A stretch of 40,961 nucleotides of DNA from Paraburkholderia piptadeniae (GTDB lineage: Bacteria > Pseudomonadota > Gammaproteobacteria > Burkholderiales > Burkholderiaceae): assembly GCF_900007165.1 (NCBI RefSeq), contig NZ_CYGY02000012.1, forward strand, positions 1-40,961, read 5' to 3'. The position numbers were made by a program, and so were the translations under genes. Position 1 is the stretch's first letter, and every line of letters begins with the position of its first letter. This document shows positions 26,390 through 34,186 of this stretch, one piece after another. The notes beneath the pieces were generated by a model, which was not told the origin of the DNA, made no database searches, and worked only from the letters and a program-made list of their open reading frames with translations.

Positions 26390-26638
26390 TCAGTAGCGGT
26401 GACATAAGCAGCCGTGGACAACTATAACGTACCAGGGGACATCTTTGAACACTCGATTTGCGCGGCCCGGGATCGTGAAAACAACTGCGATCGACTCGTG
26501 GCAGCGATGCATCGCATTCGAAAGAGCCAGTTCGCCCTCGGAAGCACGGCCATCAAAGATGGCGCTGCATGCCCGATAAGCACACCTTTCTATATCAACG
26601 ATATCTTCCGATCCCCCTGTTTGCACCAGGGCCTCCAT
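26390..26638 (-). CDS. Small hypothetical protein
   Basis: An 82-residue product begins MEALVQTGGSEDIVDIERCA and is supported by an AAGGA ribosome-binding site 7 bp before the ATG. It contains four cysteines and a hydrophobic C-terminal stretch (VPWYVIVVHGCLC). No family is recognised. The opposite strand also has a long open frame, but without a ribosome-binding site, so this strand is preferred. The gene lies just upstream of the helix-turn-helix-like gene on the same strand, 75 bp away. Confidence 0.45.
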   Translation of the reverse strand: MEALVQTGGSEDIVDIERCAYRACSAIFDGRASEGELALSNAMHRCHESIAVVFTIPGRANRVFKDVPWYVIVVHGCLCHRY

Positions 26639-27036
26639 CGGCTGGTCCTTGTGCGCTCCGGGCATCGGGTGGGGCGTGGATTTATCGCGCGCTGGTTGTG
26701 CCGCCTGTTCTACTGGCGCGCACGGCATCCGATGGTACCGGATAGCCCAATCTGCGGCAAACCCGTTGTAGACCGGCAAGGAGGAGAGTCGCGCCAGACC
26801 TCAGTGGCGAAAAAGCGGATCGGTGTCAGGCACGAAACGAAAGGTGAGCGTTTTCAGGATCCCTCACGAAGGCTGCGGCGGTAGCGTACGTCATGGTTGC
26901 ACATAACCGCTTCGCAGTTCATGCCGTTACACTTCGAAAGTGACGACTCTATTCAGACACGAAAAAAAACGTGCACCGGGTTTGAAGATTTTCCTGACAC
27001 GCAGTGGTCACCTCAAATCCACACTGATCCTCACGA

Positions 27037-27072
27037 CGGTTAGCATTATTTAAGACTTGAGTAGGCTAACCG
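27037..27072. promoter_or_regulatory. Spaced perfect inverted repeat upstream of the H-NS-type gene
   Basis: CGGTTAGC (27037-27044) and GCTAACCG (27065-27072) are perfect 8-bp arms separated by 20 A/T-rich bases. It ends 34 bp before the putative -35 box, a position suited to an activator or repressor site. Confidence 0.4.
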
Positions 27073-27105
27073 ATGAAACGACATTCGATCTCGCCAATCA
27101 TTCCC

Positions 27106-27135
27106 TTATCACCCGCGCGAATCTGGCTCTATAAT
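27106..27135 (+). promoter_or_regulatory. Sigma70-like promoter of the H-NS-type gene
   Basis: A perfect TATAAT at 27130-27135 follows TTATCA (27106-27111) after 18 bp. The predicted transcript has a short leader of about 40 bases before the ATG at 27181, with an AGGGGG ribosome-binding site. Confidence 0.55.
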
Positions 27136-27180
27136 TCAGCTACTGGCGCAATGGAGCGCTGTATAAAAAAGGGGGAATAC

Positions 27181-27741
27181 ATGGCCACCTTAGCTGCTAT
27201 CGAACGGCAAATTGCCAGGTTGAAAAGTCAGGCCAATGCGATGGCCAAAAAGCAAGACGGTGCCGTCAAGAAAATCCTTAAACAGATGAAAGTTGCGGGC
27301 GTAACGATCGAGGAAATTGTTGGGGCGAGTAGGAGTAGAGCTAAACGGGCTCCAATGGCCGGAAAGCATTCCACTGCTAACGGGAAACCCGGGAAACTGC
27401 CGCCGAAGTATCGCGACCCGGTCTCGGGCGCGACCTGGAGTGGTCACGCTCGTCCTCCCGCCTGGATTAAGGATGCAAAAGATCGGTCCAACTTTCTGAT
27501 CAGTAAGGACACTTCAGCTGTTTCGGTTCAGAAAGCAAAAGCTACAACTGCGCTGAAGGGCGGAAAAAACAAAGGTAGTAGTTCACTCAGACCCAAATAT
27601 CAGGATCCTGTTTCGGGCGCTACGTGGTCGGGAGCCGGACGACCGCCAGCGTGGATCAGTCAGGCAAAAAGCCGTGACGCTTTCCTGATCGGCACCACGG
27701 CAAAGAAAGCAGGGCGAAAAAGCGCGGCGAAGCCGAATTAA
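27181..27741 (+). CDS. H-NS-family nucleoid protein with two DNA-binding domains
   Basis: The 186-residue protein has an N-terminal helical oligomerisation region (1-55). Two copies of the H-NS C-terminal DNA-binding domain follow, at about 77-108 (YRDPVSGATWSGHARPPAWI) and 139-170 (YQDPVSGATWSGAGRPPAWI). The usual betaproteobacterial protein has about 100 residues and one such domain. The AT-hook-like loop, normally G-R-G-R-P-P in this group, is GHARPP in the first copy and GAGRPP in the second, so one arginine is missing from each. The start at 27181 is set by AGGGGG and a TATAAT promoter upstream. It probably silences AT-rich foreign DNA and could bridge or bind sites with altered affinity. 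Confidence 0.88.
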   Translation: MATLAAIERQIARLKSQANAMAKKQDGAVKKILKQMKVAGVTIEEIVGASRSRAKRAPMAGKHSTANGKPGKLPPKYRDPVSGATWSGHARPPAWIKDAKDRSNFLISKDTSAVSVQKAKATTALKGGKNKGSSSLRPKYQDPVSGATWSGAGRPPAWISQAKSRDAFLIGTTAKKAGRKSAAKPN

Positions 27742-28236
27742 CGAAGACACCGCGCCAGTTCGATTCGCGCCGGCAACAGCGTCCGCCCAGCAGCCTGATT
27801 TGGTGCCCTTCAATGGCATCTATTTGTACGTGACCGGTACCGCTATGGTCCGCCCTGACCAAAGGGAGCCGTAGACGGTGCCGACGCTCGCCGAGCGCTT
27901 TTGATAAAGCGGCGAGCCACGATGGTCATCGGCCAACGGCCAAGGCAGACTGCCCGGCTCGTGTTATGCCGACCTTCGACTCGAGAGCGGGCCCTCATCT
28001 GGTCGACCCCGCCGTGACCATTGCACATGGTCACGGCGCCAGGTGGCAGCGATTGACATGGCACGACTTCTGGGAGAGGCATCGGCGATAGCCGCGCGTT
28101 GGTGACACGCCTTCCGGTCTGCCTTGCACAGGATGCGACCCGGTTGGGACGAATGCCATGCATCAGGCGGAATCTACCGTGATGCGATCGTACCAGAAGA
28201 GCCGTACGCGCCGCCGCTGGTCCGGGAGTCGGCGTT
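27742..28236. other. Intergenic, no gene seen
   Basis: These 495 bp lie between convergent genes. Open frames on both strands lack ribosome-binding sites and known products. No clear terminator was found for the H-NS-type gene. Confidence 0.35.
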
Positions 28237-28704
28237 TCATTCAGGATTACGTGGCTTCGACGCTGCCTGTCCGGAGAGCGCGTGGCTCGCCTGATCGATC
28301 AGCGATTTCGCGGTGCCCACAACAATCGAGCGGTCGATATCGGCGGTTTGCCAGCGACCGCCGCTGTCCTTTGCGAAGGGTAGTTCCGCGTGAAGGGTCG
28401 TGCCCTCATCGCCAGTCTCATCGGGCCGCAGGACGATGCTGACGTTGCAGGTGAATGCACGGCTACCGCCCGTGCTCCGTTGTTCAGCGCAGTCACCATC
28501 GGGCTTCACCAACGCAACCCTGTCAGCCGTCGGCAACGGATTACCAGCGAGCGCATTCAGCCCTCCTTTGTTAGCCGCATCCAGCGCCCGACGTACTGCA
28601 CTGTCGATGTCCGATGCGTCCGGACCTTCACGCAGCCACCCACACGCTGTCAGAGTCAGGCACGCCAGGGCTAGCGCCACAGGCAAAATATTTTTACTGT
28701 CCAT
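28237..28704 (-). CDS. Putative lipoprotein
   Basis: The 155-residue protein begins with a lipoprotein signal peptide ending in the lipobox LTAC ([21 protein letters not shown]), so it should be lipid-anchored in the outer or inner membrane facing the periplasm. The mature part contains a helix ([16 protein letters not shown]), two cysteines (DGDCAEQ and FTCNVSI) that may form a disulfide, and a beta-rich section. The domain is not one I can name. An in-frame ATG at 28734 would put ten residues before the signal peptide and is unlikely. A GAGA lies 7 bp before 28704. The gene stands alone between an H-NS-type gene and an infA remnant. Confidence 0.75.
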   Translation of the reverse strand: MDSKNILPVALALACLTLTACGWLREGPDASDIDSAVRRALDAANKGGLNALAGNPLPTADRVALVKPDGDCAEQRSTGGSRAFTCNVSIVLRPDETGDEGTTLHAELPFAKDSGGRWQTADIDRSIVVGTAKSLIDQASHALSGQAASKPRNPE

Positions 28705-28753
28705 CCTTATTCTCAATCCCGGGCAATATTGCATGCCTCAATTGTCGCATTTT

Positions 28754-28972
28754 GCCCGGAACGTGCCGGAAGTTAACCCGTCCTCTCGACAGATCGTAGA
28801 CCGACGACTCCAGCGTAACCCGGTCACCGGCAAGGATGCGAATGTGATTCTCCGCATGCGGCCCGATGCATACGCGCTCACCACTACGCCGTTCTCGAGC
28901 GTGCGCGGTATTTGCTGTCCGGCAGCACTTTCGACGACCCCGTTGAGGTCACATCAGTTCTTCCTTTGCCAA
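28754..28972 (-). pseudogene. infA: Translation initiation factor IF-1 (infA) remnant
   Basis: Pieces in shifting minus-strand frames reconstruct an IF-1. In order they are AKEEL (28969 leftward), [52 protein letters not shown] and RVNFRHVPG. The native ATG is TTG here, and at least three small indels plus a TGA after AKEELM break the frame. A functional copy must exist elsewhere, since IF-1 is essential; betaproteobacteria often carry two infA genes. This one is a decayed extra copy. Confidence 0.75.
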
Positions 28973-29203
28973 TTCCCCCAGTGTGCGTAATACCGCGTCA
29001 ATGCGGAGCATCGGCAAAGGCCGCTGAACACTGCATCCGTTCCGCGCGCGGTGATGTCGCAAGTTGTGTCTGTCCGGCGTATTTCGCATGTACGACGCAA
29101 GCCGATTTGCGCGAACAACATGGGCCAAAAAACAACGATGGTCGGCGGGATGAAACGCCAGGTGCCGGTCCCGGTCACCCGTCACCACACCTGGAGCATC
29201 TGT
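28973..29203. other. Intergenic, no gene seen
   Basis: No supported feature between the infA remnant and the next hypothetical gene. Confidence 0.35.
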
Positions 29204-29740
29204 TCACTTGCAGCCCGAGACTGGAGGGCTTGCTTTCAGCCGTGCGGCTTCTTTTATTCCGTCCATAAACTGGACGGTCTCATAGTTTCGCACGAGTTTT
29301 TCGAGACCGTGGACGATATCGGTTTCCATCGCGAGAAGGCCTTTTTCGCCGTGAAAGTTGGATCTGAAGGCCTGATTGAACCGGTTGCTCAAATAGGAAC
29401 TGACTTCCTCGATTTTCCCGGGGCTCCCTGAATCCGTGAACAGAACCGACCTGGGCGAACCAGCGTCATAGAATAGGTTATGCCGCCGCTTTGGCACGAA
29501 GTTCGCGGGCCGCTCGTCGGTAATCCACATAGAACCGATAACCCTGATCTTCCCCTTCATGCCCTTGGGCGTTATGAAGGTCCACACCTTGCGCGGCAGC
29601 CGCCCTTGAAGCTCAGTCAGCTTGTCGGTATCAGCTCCAAGTGTGCCAATACGCCCTTCGTTTACGTCCGATACGAAGTCTTTCCAGTAGTAGAAGATGT
29701 CCAAATTTGCTCCGTTCTCGAACTGGCGATATCGAGTCAA
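29204..29740 (-). CDS. Hypothetical protein
   Basis: The frame gives 178 residues from a TTG start and looks protein-like: mixed composition, Trp/Tyr-rich N-terminal part (FYYWKDFVSDVNEGRIG), a Lys-rich middle (FITPKGMKGKIRVIGSMWI) and a helical C-terminus. No ATG or good ribosome-binding site is seen near the 5' end, and the open frame continues about 17 codons upstream without a start, so the N-terminus may be truncated. No signal peptide or membrane segment. No family recognised. Its neighbours are an infA remnant and a ligase remnant, both decayed, so this may be a remnant too. Confidence 0.5.
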   Translation of the reverse strand: MTRYRQFENGANLDIFYYWKDFVSDVNEGRIGTLGADTDKLTELQGRLPRKVWTFITPKGMKGKIRVIGSMWITDERPANFVPKRRHNLFYDAGSPRSVLFTDSGSPGKIEEVSSYLSNRFNQAFRSNFHGEKGLLAMETDIVHGLEKLVRNYETVQFMDGIKEAARLKASPPVSGCK

Positions 29741-29814
29741 ATGCCGTGACGGCCAACTGGGGCGAAGCTCGGCGACAGAACGCGATACCTCATAGCGTGA
29801 ACGCGGATACGCTA

Positions 29815-30712
29815 CTACAGGTCGCTACCAGCAGCCATGACACGGCCGACGGTCTCTACGGGCGCCTTTGCCCAGGACAAGCGATCGGGGTCTATGGCAG
29901 GCTCGACAGTCACCTCGCGCGCCAGCTTGTCGTGACGCAGCGCGAGAAATCTTGCTTCCCGTAGTTCGCCGCGGGGCGTCCATTGATGAAATGATACCTC
30001 GACGACGATCTCGGGCTTGAGCCACAGGTATTCGCGATTGCGCTCGGGCTTTGGTGTGTTACGGAATGGCGAGATGTCCTGTGGCGTGGCGTGCGCGAGG
30101 AATGCCACGGCCTGCCGGCTTCTGAAACATGGTGGCAATGGAGCCGACGTAGCGAAGCGTGCCGCCTTGTTCGAACACGCCGAGCAGGAGGGAGTCGACG
30201 CCAGAACTCCCGCGCGCGATGCCACCGACGACGAACTCCTGCTGCGGGTGACATTTGAGTTTGATCCAGTTCGGCGAGCGGCCCGAGTGGTAGGGCGCAT
30301 CTGCGCGCTTGCCGATGATTCCCTCGAGCTTCATTTCCCGCGTCGCGGCCAATATCTGTTCCGGGTCTCCATCGAAATTTTCAGAGAAACGGATCAGCGG
30401 CGAGTCGACGACTTCGAGCAGCTCGCGCAACAACAGTCGACGCGTGCGCAGAGGTTCCTGGCGGCGTTCGATGCCGTCGAGCCAGAGCAGATCGAACAGA
30501 AACAGGGTGACGTTTGCTGTGCTGCGACGGTCGAACGCGTTCTGAAGCGCGTTGAAGTCCGGACGTCCATTCTCATCGAGAACGACCGCCTCGCCGTCGA
30601 GCCATGCGTTATCGACTGGCAGTTTCCCGAGCGCGTCCCGAAGGCGCGGCATTCTCTTTGTCCAGTCCAATCCGTTCCGGCTGACGAGCCGCATGGCACC
30701 GTCCAAGCCAAC
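29815..30712 (-). pseudogene. ligD: ATP-dependent DNA ligase (LigD-type ligase domain) remnant
   Basis: The first part (30712 to about 30120) has ligase adenylation-domain motifs: RLVSRNGLDWT, LDGEAVVLDENG, LFDLLWLDG and the motif IV-V region EGIIGKRADAPYHSG...NWIKLKC. After YVGSIATMF the frame shifts. The OB-fold part then continues in another frame as YLWLKPEIVVEVSFHQWTP, RGELREARFLALR to a stop at 29815. The segment with the catalytic lysine (KxDGxR) is missing at the 5' end. The polymerase and nuclease domains of full LigD are also absent. The product cannot seal nicks. It represents loss of a NHEJ-type repair ligase copy. Confidence 0.8.
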
Positions 30713-30926
30713 GTTCGAACGACGGGCGCCATTCTTCCCACACCTTGTCCTCGAGGCCGAATTCCCCGTCGTCCTGGCCGCTTCCGTCTTCGCAGAGGAA
30801 CGTGTAGATGACGCCGTGCCCGCTCCGGTATGCGACGATGCAATCGCTCGGATCGGTGGTCATGCCGAGGGGATGCCGCTGCAGCAGCGCGGCAACGTGC
30901 TCTTCGACGCGTTCACGCGTCATCAT
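30609..30926 (-). CDS. Hypothetical protein, downstream gene of a pair
   Basis: The 105-residue protein starts MMTRERVEEHVAALLQRHPL and continues with an acidic centre (CEDGSGQDDGEFGLEDKVWE). Its last 30 residues overlap the ligase remnant in another frame, so the original C-terminus was probably different and was replaced when the ligase fragment was joined. Its start overlaps the end of the upstream gene by 14 bp, which marks a two-gene operon. No family recognised. Confidence 0.55.
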   Translation of the reverse strand: MMTRERVEEHVAALLQRHPLGMTTDPSDCIVAYRSGHGVIYTFLCEDGSGQDDGEFGLEDKVWEEWRPSFERWLGRCHAARQPERIGLDKENAAPSGRARETASR

Positions 30927-31407
30927 CGTCGTCCTCGTGTGGGTCGCCTCGTGGTATGGGCGCGTGCAGGGGCTTCGACATGTCTACGCCCATCATCTCC
31001 ATGGCGTCCGTCAGCAGATCGGTCTGCAGCCTGAAATTGAGAATGTGCTCTTCGCCGTCGAACACGCCTCCCATACCGCTGTGTATCGAGAGCACGTACC
31101 GGGCGACATGCAATGCGTGCAGAACCCTGGCTTCGTCGCCTGGCTGCTCGTCCTCGTCGAGGTCGATGGTCTTTTCGAGCCCGGGCGGTGGCGGCACGGA
31201 AACGACGCCGCTCTTCACAAGTTCGACGGCACGCGACACAAGGCGAATCTCCGCCTCGAAGTCGAGCGGAAACACCTCGCCCTCTGCGCGGCAGGTAATG
31301 CCACAATATTGCTGGAGCGTCCGCAGCGCCGCTTGCAGTGCATTCAGCACGAGACGATTGTCTGCTGCCTGCTGAACCGCGCGGCGAATAAACGGATCAG
31401 TGTCCAT
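30913..31407 (-). CDS. Hypothetical protein with poly-aspartate tail
   Basis: The 164-residue protein is mainly helical, without signal peptide or membrane segments, and ends in PHEDDDDDA. The centre includes VSVPPPPGLEKTIDLDEDEQ. It begins an operon with the 105-residue gene (14-bp overlap). I do not recognise a family. The acidic tail might contact a basic protein or nucleoid component, which is only a guess. Confidence 0.6.
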   Translation of the reverse strand: MDTDPFIRRAVQQAADNRLVLNALQAALRTLQQYCGITCRAEGEVFPLDFEAEIRLVSRAVELVKSGVVSVPPPPGLEKTIDLDEDEQPGDEARVLHALHVARYVLSIHSGMGGVFDGEEHILNFRLQTDLLTDAMEMMGVDMSKPLHAPIPRGDPHEDDDDDA

Positions 31408-31471
31408 GATCCACCTCGATGAGCTACGCCCTTAACCGACTATTGCAACGAGGCGATGCATCGCATTAATG

Positions 31472-31723
31472 CTACGCGGTCGATCGCTCCAAAGTCATCT
31501 GCGGGATGGTCGGAGCGGGGGGAAACACCCTCCAGCAGCCGTCGCCGTGACGAAAGAAAAAGAGTGCGAGTTGCTCACTGTCGTGCGTAGTCTCAACGCA
31601 CACATAGCGCCTTCCGCCCGAGACCGTACGGCTAAACGCGGTGATTCTTGCGGTCTTGCGAGGGTTGAAACCAAGCCATTTTTCCACTACGAAACGTAAG
31701 GATTGCTCTCCGGTATTGTTCAT
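31472..31723 (-). CDS. Small hypothetical protein
   Basis: The 83-residue product starts MNNTGEQSLRFVVEKWLGFN with an AGAGG ribosome-binding site 5 bp before the ATG; the frame is open further upstream but without homology. The sequence is basic at the start, then beta-rich (RRYVCVETTHDSEQLALFFF, WRVFPP). No known domain is recognised. It is followed on the same strand by the 31407-30609 gene pair after a 64-bp gap. Confidence 0.55.
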   Translation of the reverse strand: MNNTGEQSLRFVVEKWLGFNPRKTARITAFSRTVSGGRRYVCVETTHDSEQLALFFFRHGDGCWRVFPPAPTIPQMTLERSTA

Positions 31724-31959
31724 CTTGTCCTCTCGGTCCTGTGTGAAGGCGCATCCACACGCACAGCGCCTTTTACCCATACCAACGCAACGTGCGTGCC
31801 AGTGTGTGCTCGCCGCTCAATACCTGCACGATGAACGAGCTTCGCCGATCTCGCAGGGTGGCTGTGGCGCTCAACGACGTGCCGGATATCAGGGTAGCCA
31901 TGCAGCAATTGCTTCCGCCGGCCTCGACCTGACCGTCGCACCAGCTTGCGGCAAGCCGG

Positions 31960-32271
31960 TTAGCCAATCGGCAAACCAGGCACGGCGTTTTGCGAGATAC
32001 AGGCGTCATGATTGAGGGGTGGCGGTGCTCCGCGCGGCACAAACACACGGTCGCCGGCTTTCACCGGAACATAAGACAGTGCGCAGTACCCGTCGCGAAC
32101 GGCCTTTTTCAGAATCCAGACCTGTTCGCCATAGTGGCAGCGACCCGCTTCACACCATGCAACGATAATCGTCGTCGCGCTCGGGCGTTCCAGTACACGA
32201 ACTTCGGGCGGCTTCAAACCGCTCGACGTATCGCTGCCTGCCTGCTTCGACCGGCTGGTCTCAGCGAGCAT
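31960..32271 (-). CDS. DUF3331-like domain protein, in frame with post-SET motif of the upstream gene
   Basis: The 103-residue frame has the DUF3331 pattern VRVLERPSATTIIVAWCEAG, RCHYGEQVWIL, DGYCALSYVPVKAGDRVF and PLNHDACI. This domain is known mainly from Burkholderiaceae and has no assigned role. The ATG at 32271 follows directly on RCRCGSPNCRG, the post-SET cysteine motif expected at the end of the upstream SET gene, in this same frame. No stop lies between them and no separate ribosome-binding site is obvious. The DUF3331 region is therefore either the natural C-terminal part of one SET-DUF3331 protein split by a frameshift, or a separate gene fused by drift. Confidence 0.6.
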   Translation of the reverse strand: MLAETSRSKQAGSDTSSGLKPPEVRVLERPSATTIIVAWCEAGRCHYGEQVWILKKAVRDGYCALSYVPVKAGDRVFVPRGAPPPLNHDACISQNAVPGLPIG

Positions 32272-32714
32272 GGCGCCGCGGCAGTTGGGCGAGCCACATC
32301 GGCACCGATACAGTTTCGAAGTTCATTGGTTTGTGGTCCGTCGACGACGAGCCCGTAATTGATCGTCAGTTCTTCACCGCGTTTGATATCTCCCAGAGCG
32401 TAAATGAACACGCGTCCGTCGGAGATATAAGCCTTGCAGTTCGGCTCACAACCATGATTCATCCAGCGGACGCTGCTGCCTCCGCGCGCTCCGTCAATAA
32501 CCGTCCCATCACCGATATCAAACAGGAAAGTGTGGCCAGGGGTCTTGCCATAACTGGAGGCGCGTTGCACGACGTGTTGCCAGGGGACGCGTGCGCCCTT
32601 GTACTCGGCAATCAGCTCGGCTCGTCCGATATCCTGATTGGCAAAGACACCCTGTCCGTGCACTGGCGAAGGTTGCACAACGAATCGGGAAACTGAGGAT
32701 TTATCAGACCGCAT
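32214..32714 (-). CDS. SET-domain protein-lysine methyltransferase-like, frameshifted at the 3' end
   Basis: The 166-residue frame has a complete SET core: SPVHGQGVFA (GxG), EYKG, HTFLFDIGDGTVIDG, RWMNHGCEPNCKA (substrate and SAM pocket, NHxCxPN) and RGEELTINYG. Bacterial SET proteins of this type have about 160-170 residues and end with a CxCxxxxC post-SET motif. Here that motif (YRCRCGSPNCRG) is present but in another frame; loss of one base after ELRNC near 32307 explains it. As read, the C-terminus becomes NCIGADVARPTAAAPC. SAM binding may be impaired because post-SET closes the active site. Possible targets in bacteria include ribosomal or nucleoid proteins; none is indicated here. Confidence 0.8.
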   Translation of the reverse strand: MRSDKSSVSRFVVQPSPVHGQGVFANQDIGRAELIAEYKGARVPWQHVVQRASSYGKTPGHTFLFDIGDGTVIDGARGGSSVRWMNHGCEPNCKAYISDGRVFIYALGDIKRGEELTINYGLVVDGPQTNELRNCIGADVARPTAAAPCSLRPAGRSRQAAIRRAV

Positions 32715-32842
32715 GTATCAACTAATGGCTCGGTAAAGCTTGGTCACCTCGGACCAGATGCTAAAGAAAGGAGCCCGCACCGCAGTCATTTCGTCGGCGA
32801 TGTGTTTATCGCACGAACGGGCTGCCGGGTTGAGAATAAGAC

Positions 32843-33928
32843 CTAGGTGGGCGGCTGGCGAGAAGCGACCTCGTACCAGCCATTTGGCAGCGCGACGAGT
32901 ACTCCCCGCTGAACCGCGTTCTGGAGAATTTTCTTGGCTGCGCGACGCTTGATGCCTAGCTTGTCCGCCACCTGCTGCAGCGAGACTCGCCGGTGCGCGT
33001 CGCTCCAGCCAGCAAACAGGCTATCGACGGGCTTGCCTTCAATCATGTCCCTCGACGACGCCTTGCCGTTTTCGCGCACTGCGGGTGCTAATTCACTCCC
33101 TGCTGGTTCCAACGATTTCGCCTGCACCTCATGCTCCGCCACGCGCGCCTGGTCCAGCTTCGCCCGCGCCAGGTCCCGCGCGCCTTTCAAAAAGACGTCT
33201 CGGCTTTCCCGCTCGGACATCTTGCTGAGCAGCACACCGCGCACAGCACCATACTTGAGGAACATCGACTTCAGCGCCTGGGTCTCCGACTGCTTCAATT
33301 CGACCGAGTGCTGAAGCGCAGTAATTTCCCGCTCGAGTTCCTCCGCGCTTTCGTCCGCTTGTATGCCGGCTTTTACAGCGGCACATTGCTGAGCCAACTG
33401 CGTGTTCGCCCGTTCAAGCTCCTCAGTGCTCAGATTGACTGCTTGGGCGGCTTGGGAGTCGGTCCGCAACGAGCTGCCGGGAAGGTCCAGCGGCACCGCC
33501 GGCTCTTGCCTGTCGCAAGCAACCCCGGCTGATTCCCCGGGCAGCTCCGTTCTGAGCAGTTCGGTCCGCTCAAATGCACTCAGGGTGCGATAGTAGCGGC
33601 CGTCCACCATTGCATAACGATCGAGGAGATAGGCCATCAGCTCGGCCTCCAGCTCTAGCGCCCTTAGTAACTCCCTCTGCTCGAAAATCTGGCGGCGCCA
33701 GGTTGCGAAGAGTGCGGCTTTTGAATGATGTGTCGCCAATTCGGCTGTGAGGCGCCGATGGGTCACCAGCCCGTCGGAATGACGCTGGTGCACGGTCGAT
33801 TCCATAGCCCGCATCAACGCGGTCGTTGCCGCTGTCTCTTGCATACCGTGAACAGCGGCTTCACTCAATGGCTTGGGTGCCTCCGGCTCCGTTCGCGCAC
33901 TTTTTAACAGGCGGGTCATCCAGTTCAC
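32843..33928 (-). CDS. Hypothetical coiled-coil protein with C-terminal winged-helix-like segment
   Basis: The 361-residue protein starts at GTG 33928 with an AGGG site 7 bp upstream; an ATG at 33919 is the alternative. The middle (about 170-230) is a coiled coil (LSTEELERANTQLAQQCAAV, EELEREITALQHSVELKQSE). The last 50 residues (VSLQQVADKLGIKRRAAKKI, LQNAVQRGVLVALPNGWYEV) look like a winged helix. No membrane segment or signal peptide. A DNA-associated or regulatory role is inferred. No family is recognised. Confidence 0.65.
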   Translation of the reverse strand: MNWMTRLLKSARTEPEAPKPLSEAAVHGMQETAATTALMRAMESTVHQRHSDGLVTHRRLTAELATHHSKAALFATWRRQIFEQRELLRALELEAELMAYLLDRYAMVDGRYYRTLSAFERTELLRTELPGESAGVACDRQEPAVPLDLPGSSLRTDSQAAQAVNLSTEELERANTQLAQQCAAVKAGIQADESAEELEREITALQHSVELKQSETQALKSMFLKYGAVRGVLLSKMSERESRDVFLKGARDLARAKLDQARVAEHEVQAKSLEPAGSELAPAVRENGKASSRDMIEGKPVDSLFAGWSDAHRRVSLQQVADKLGIKRRAAKKILQNAVQRGVLVALPNGWYEVASRQPPT

Positions 33929-33931
33929 AAG

Positions 33932-34186
33932 CTATCCCTCGCGACGTCGAGCGGGACAATTTAGCACAGTCGACGCCGCTGAAAAGCCAACCGAGTACGG
34001 GGAAGTGGCTCCGCCCATTGCCGGGGACCATGTCACACGCTCTCGCGCAAATTCACCTTGCGGGCTTCGCCCGGATACCGTGAGCTTCTCGCACGCGACT
34101 GCCGTTGTTGCGCGATAAGTTGCGCGATAACGCTCGCGTTTGCGGTCGTCGGTTGTCGAGATCAAGCTTTTATCGTCGACAGGCAT
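33932..34186 (-). CDS. Possible small hypothetical protein upstream of the coiled-coil gene
   Basis: An 84-residue frame ends 3 bp before the GTG of the coiled-coil gene on the same strand, as in an operon. It contains the short internal repeat RYRATYRAT, which comes from the tandem 12-bp DNA repeat at 34107-34130. There is no convincing ribosome-binding site and no known family, so this is weakly supported. Confidence 0.3.
   Translation of the reverse strand: MPVDDKSLISTTDDRKRERYRATYRATTAVACEKLTVSGRSPQGEFARERVTWSPAMGGATSPYSVGFSAASTVLNCPARRREG
34107..34130. repeat. Tandem 12-bp repeat, two perfect units
   Basis: GTTGCGCGATAA occurs twice without spacer at 34107-34118 and 34119-34130. Only two units are present and no replication gene is adjacent. 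It could be an operator pair or a simple slippage duplication. Confidence 0.6.

Larger units (their letters stand above)
26639..27180. other. Regulatory region upstream of the H-NS-type gene
   Basis: No gene is supported. The right end carries a dyad (27037-27072) and a sigma70-like promoter (27106-27135). The rest has an A-run near 26965 and no recognisable structure. Confidence 0.4.

Noticed and set aside
26414..26884. 156-residue plus-strand open frame
   Set aside because: No ribosome-binding site and no protein-like pattern; the opposite strand has an 82-residue frame with a good AAGGA site.
31773..31901. Possible 42-residue minus-strand gene after the DUF3331 frame (ends ARTLRWYG)
   Set aside because: Too short, weak ribosome-binding site and no known family; possible but not supportable.
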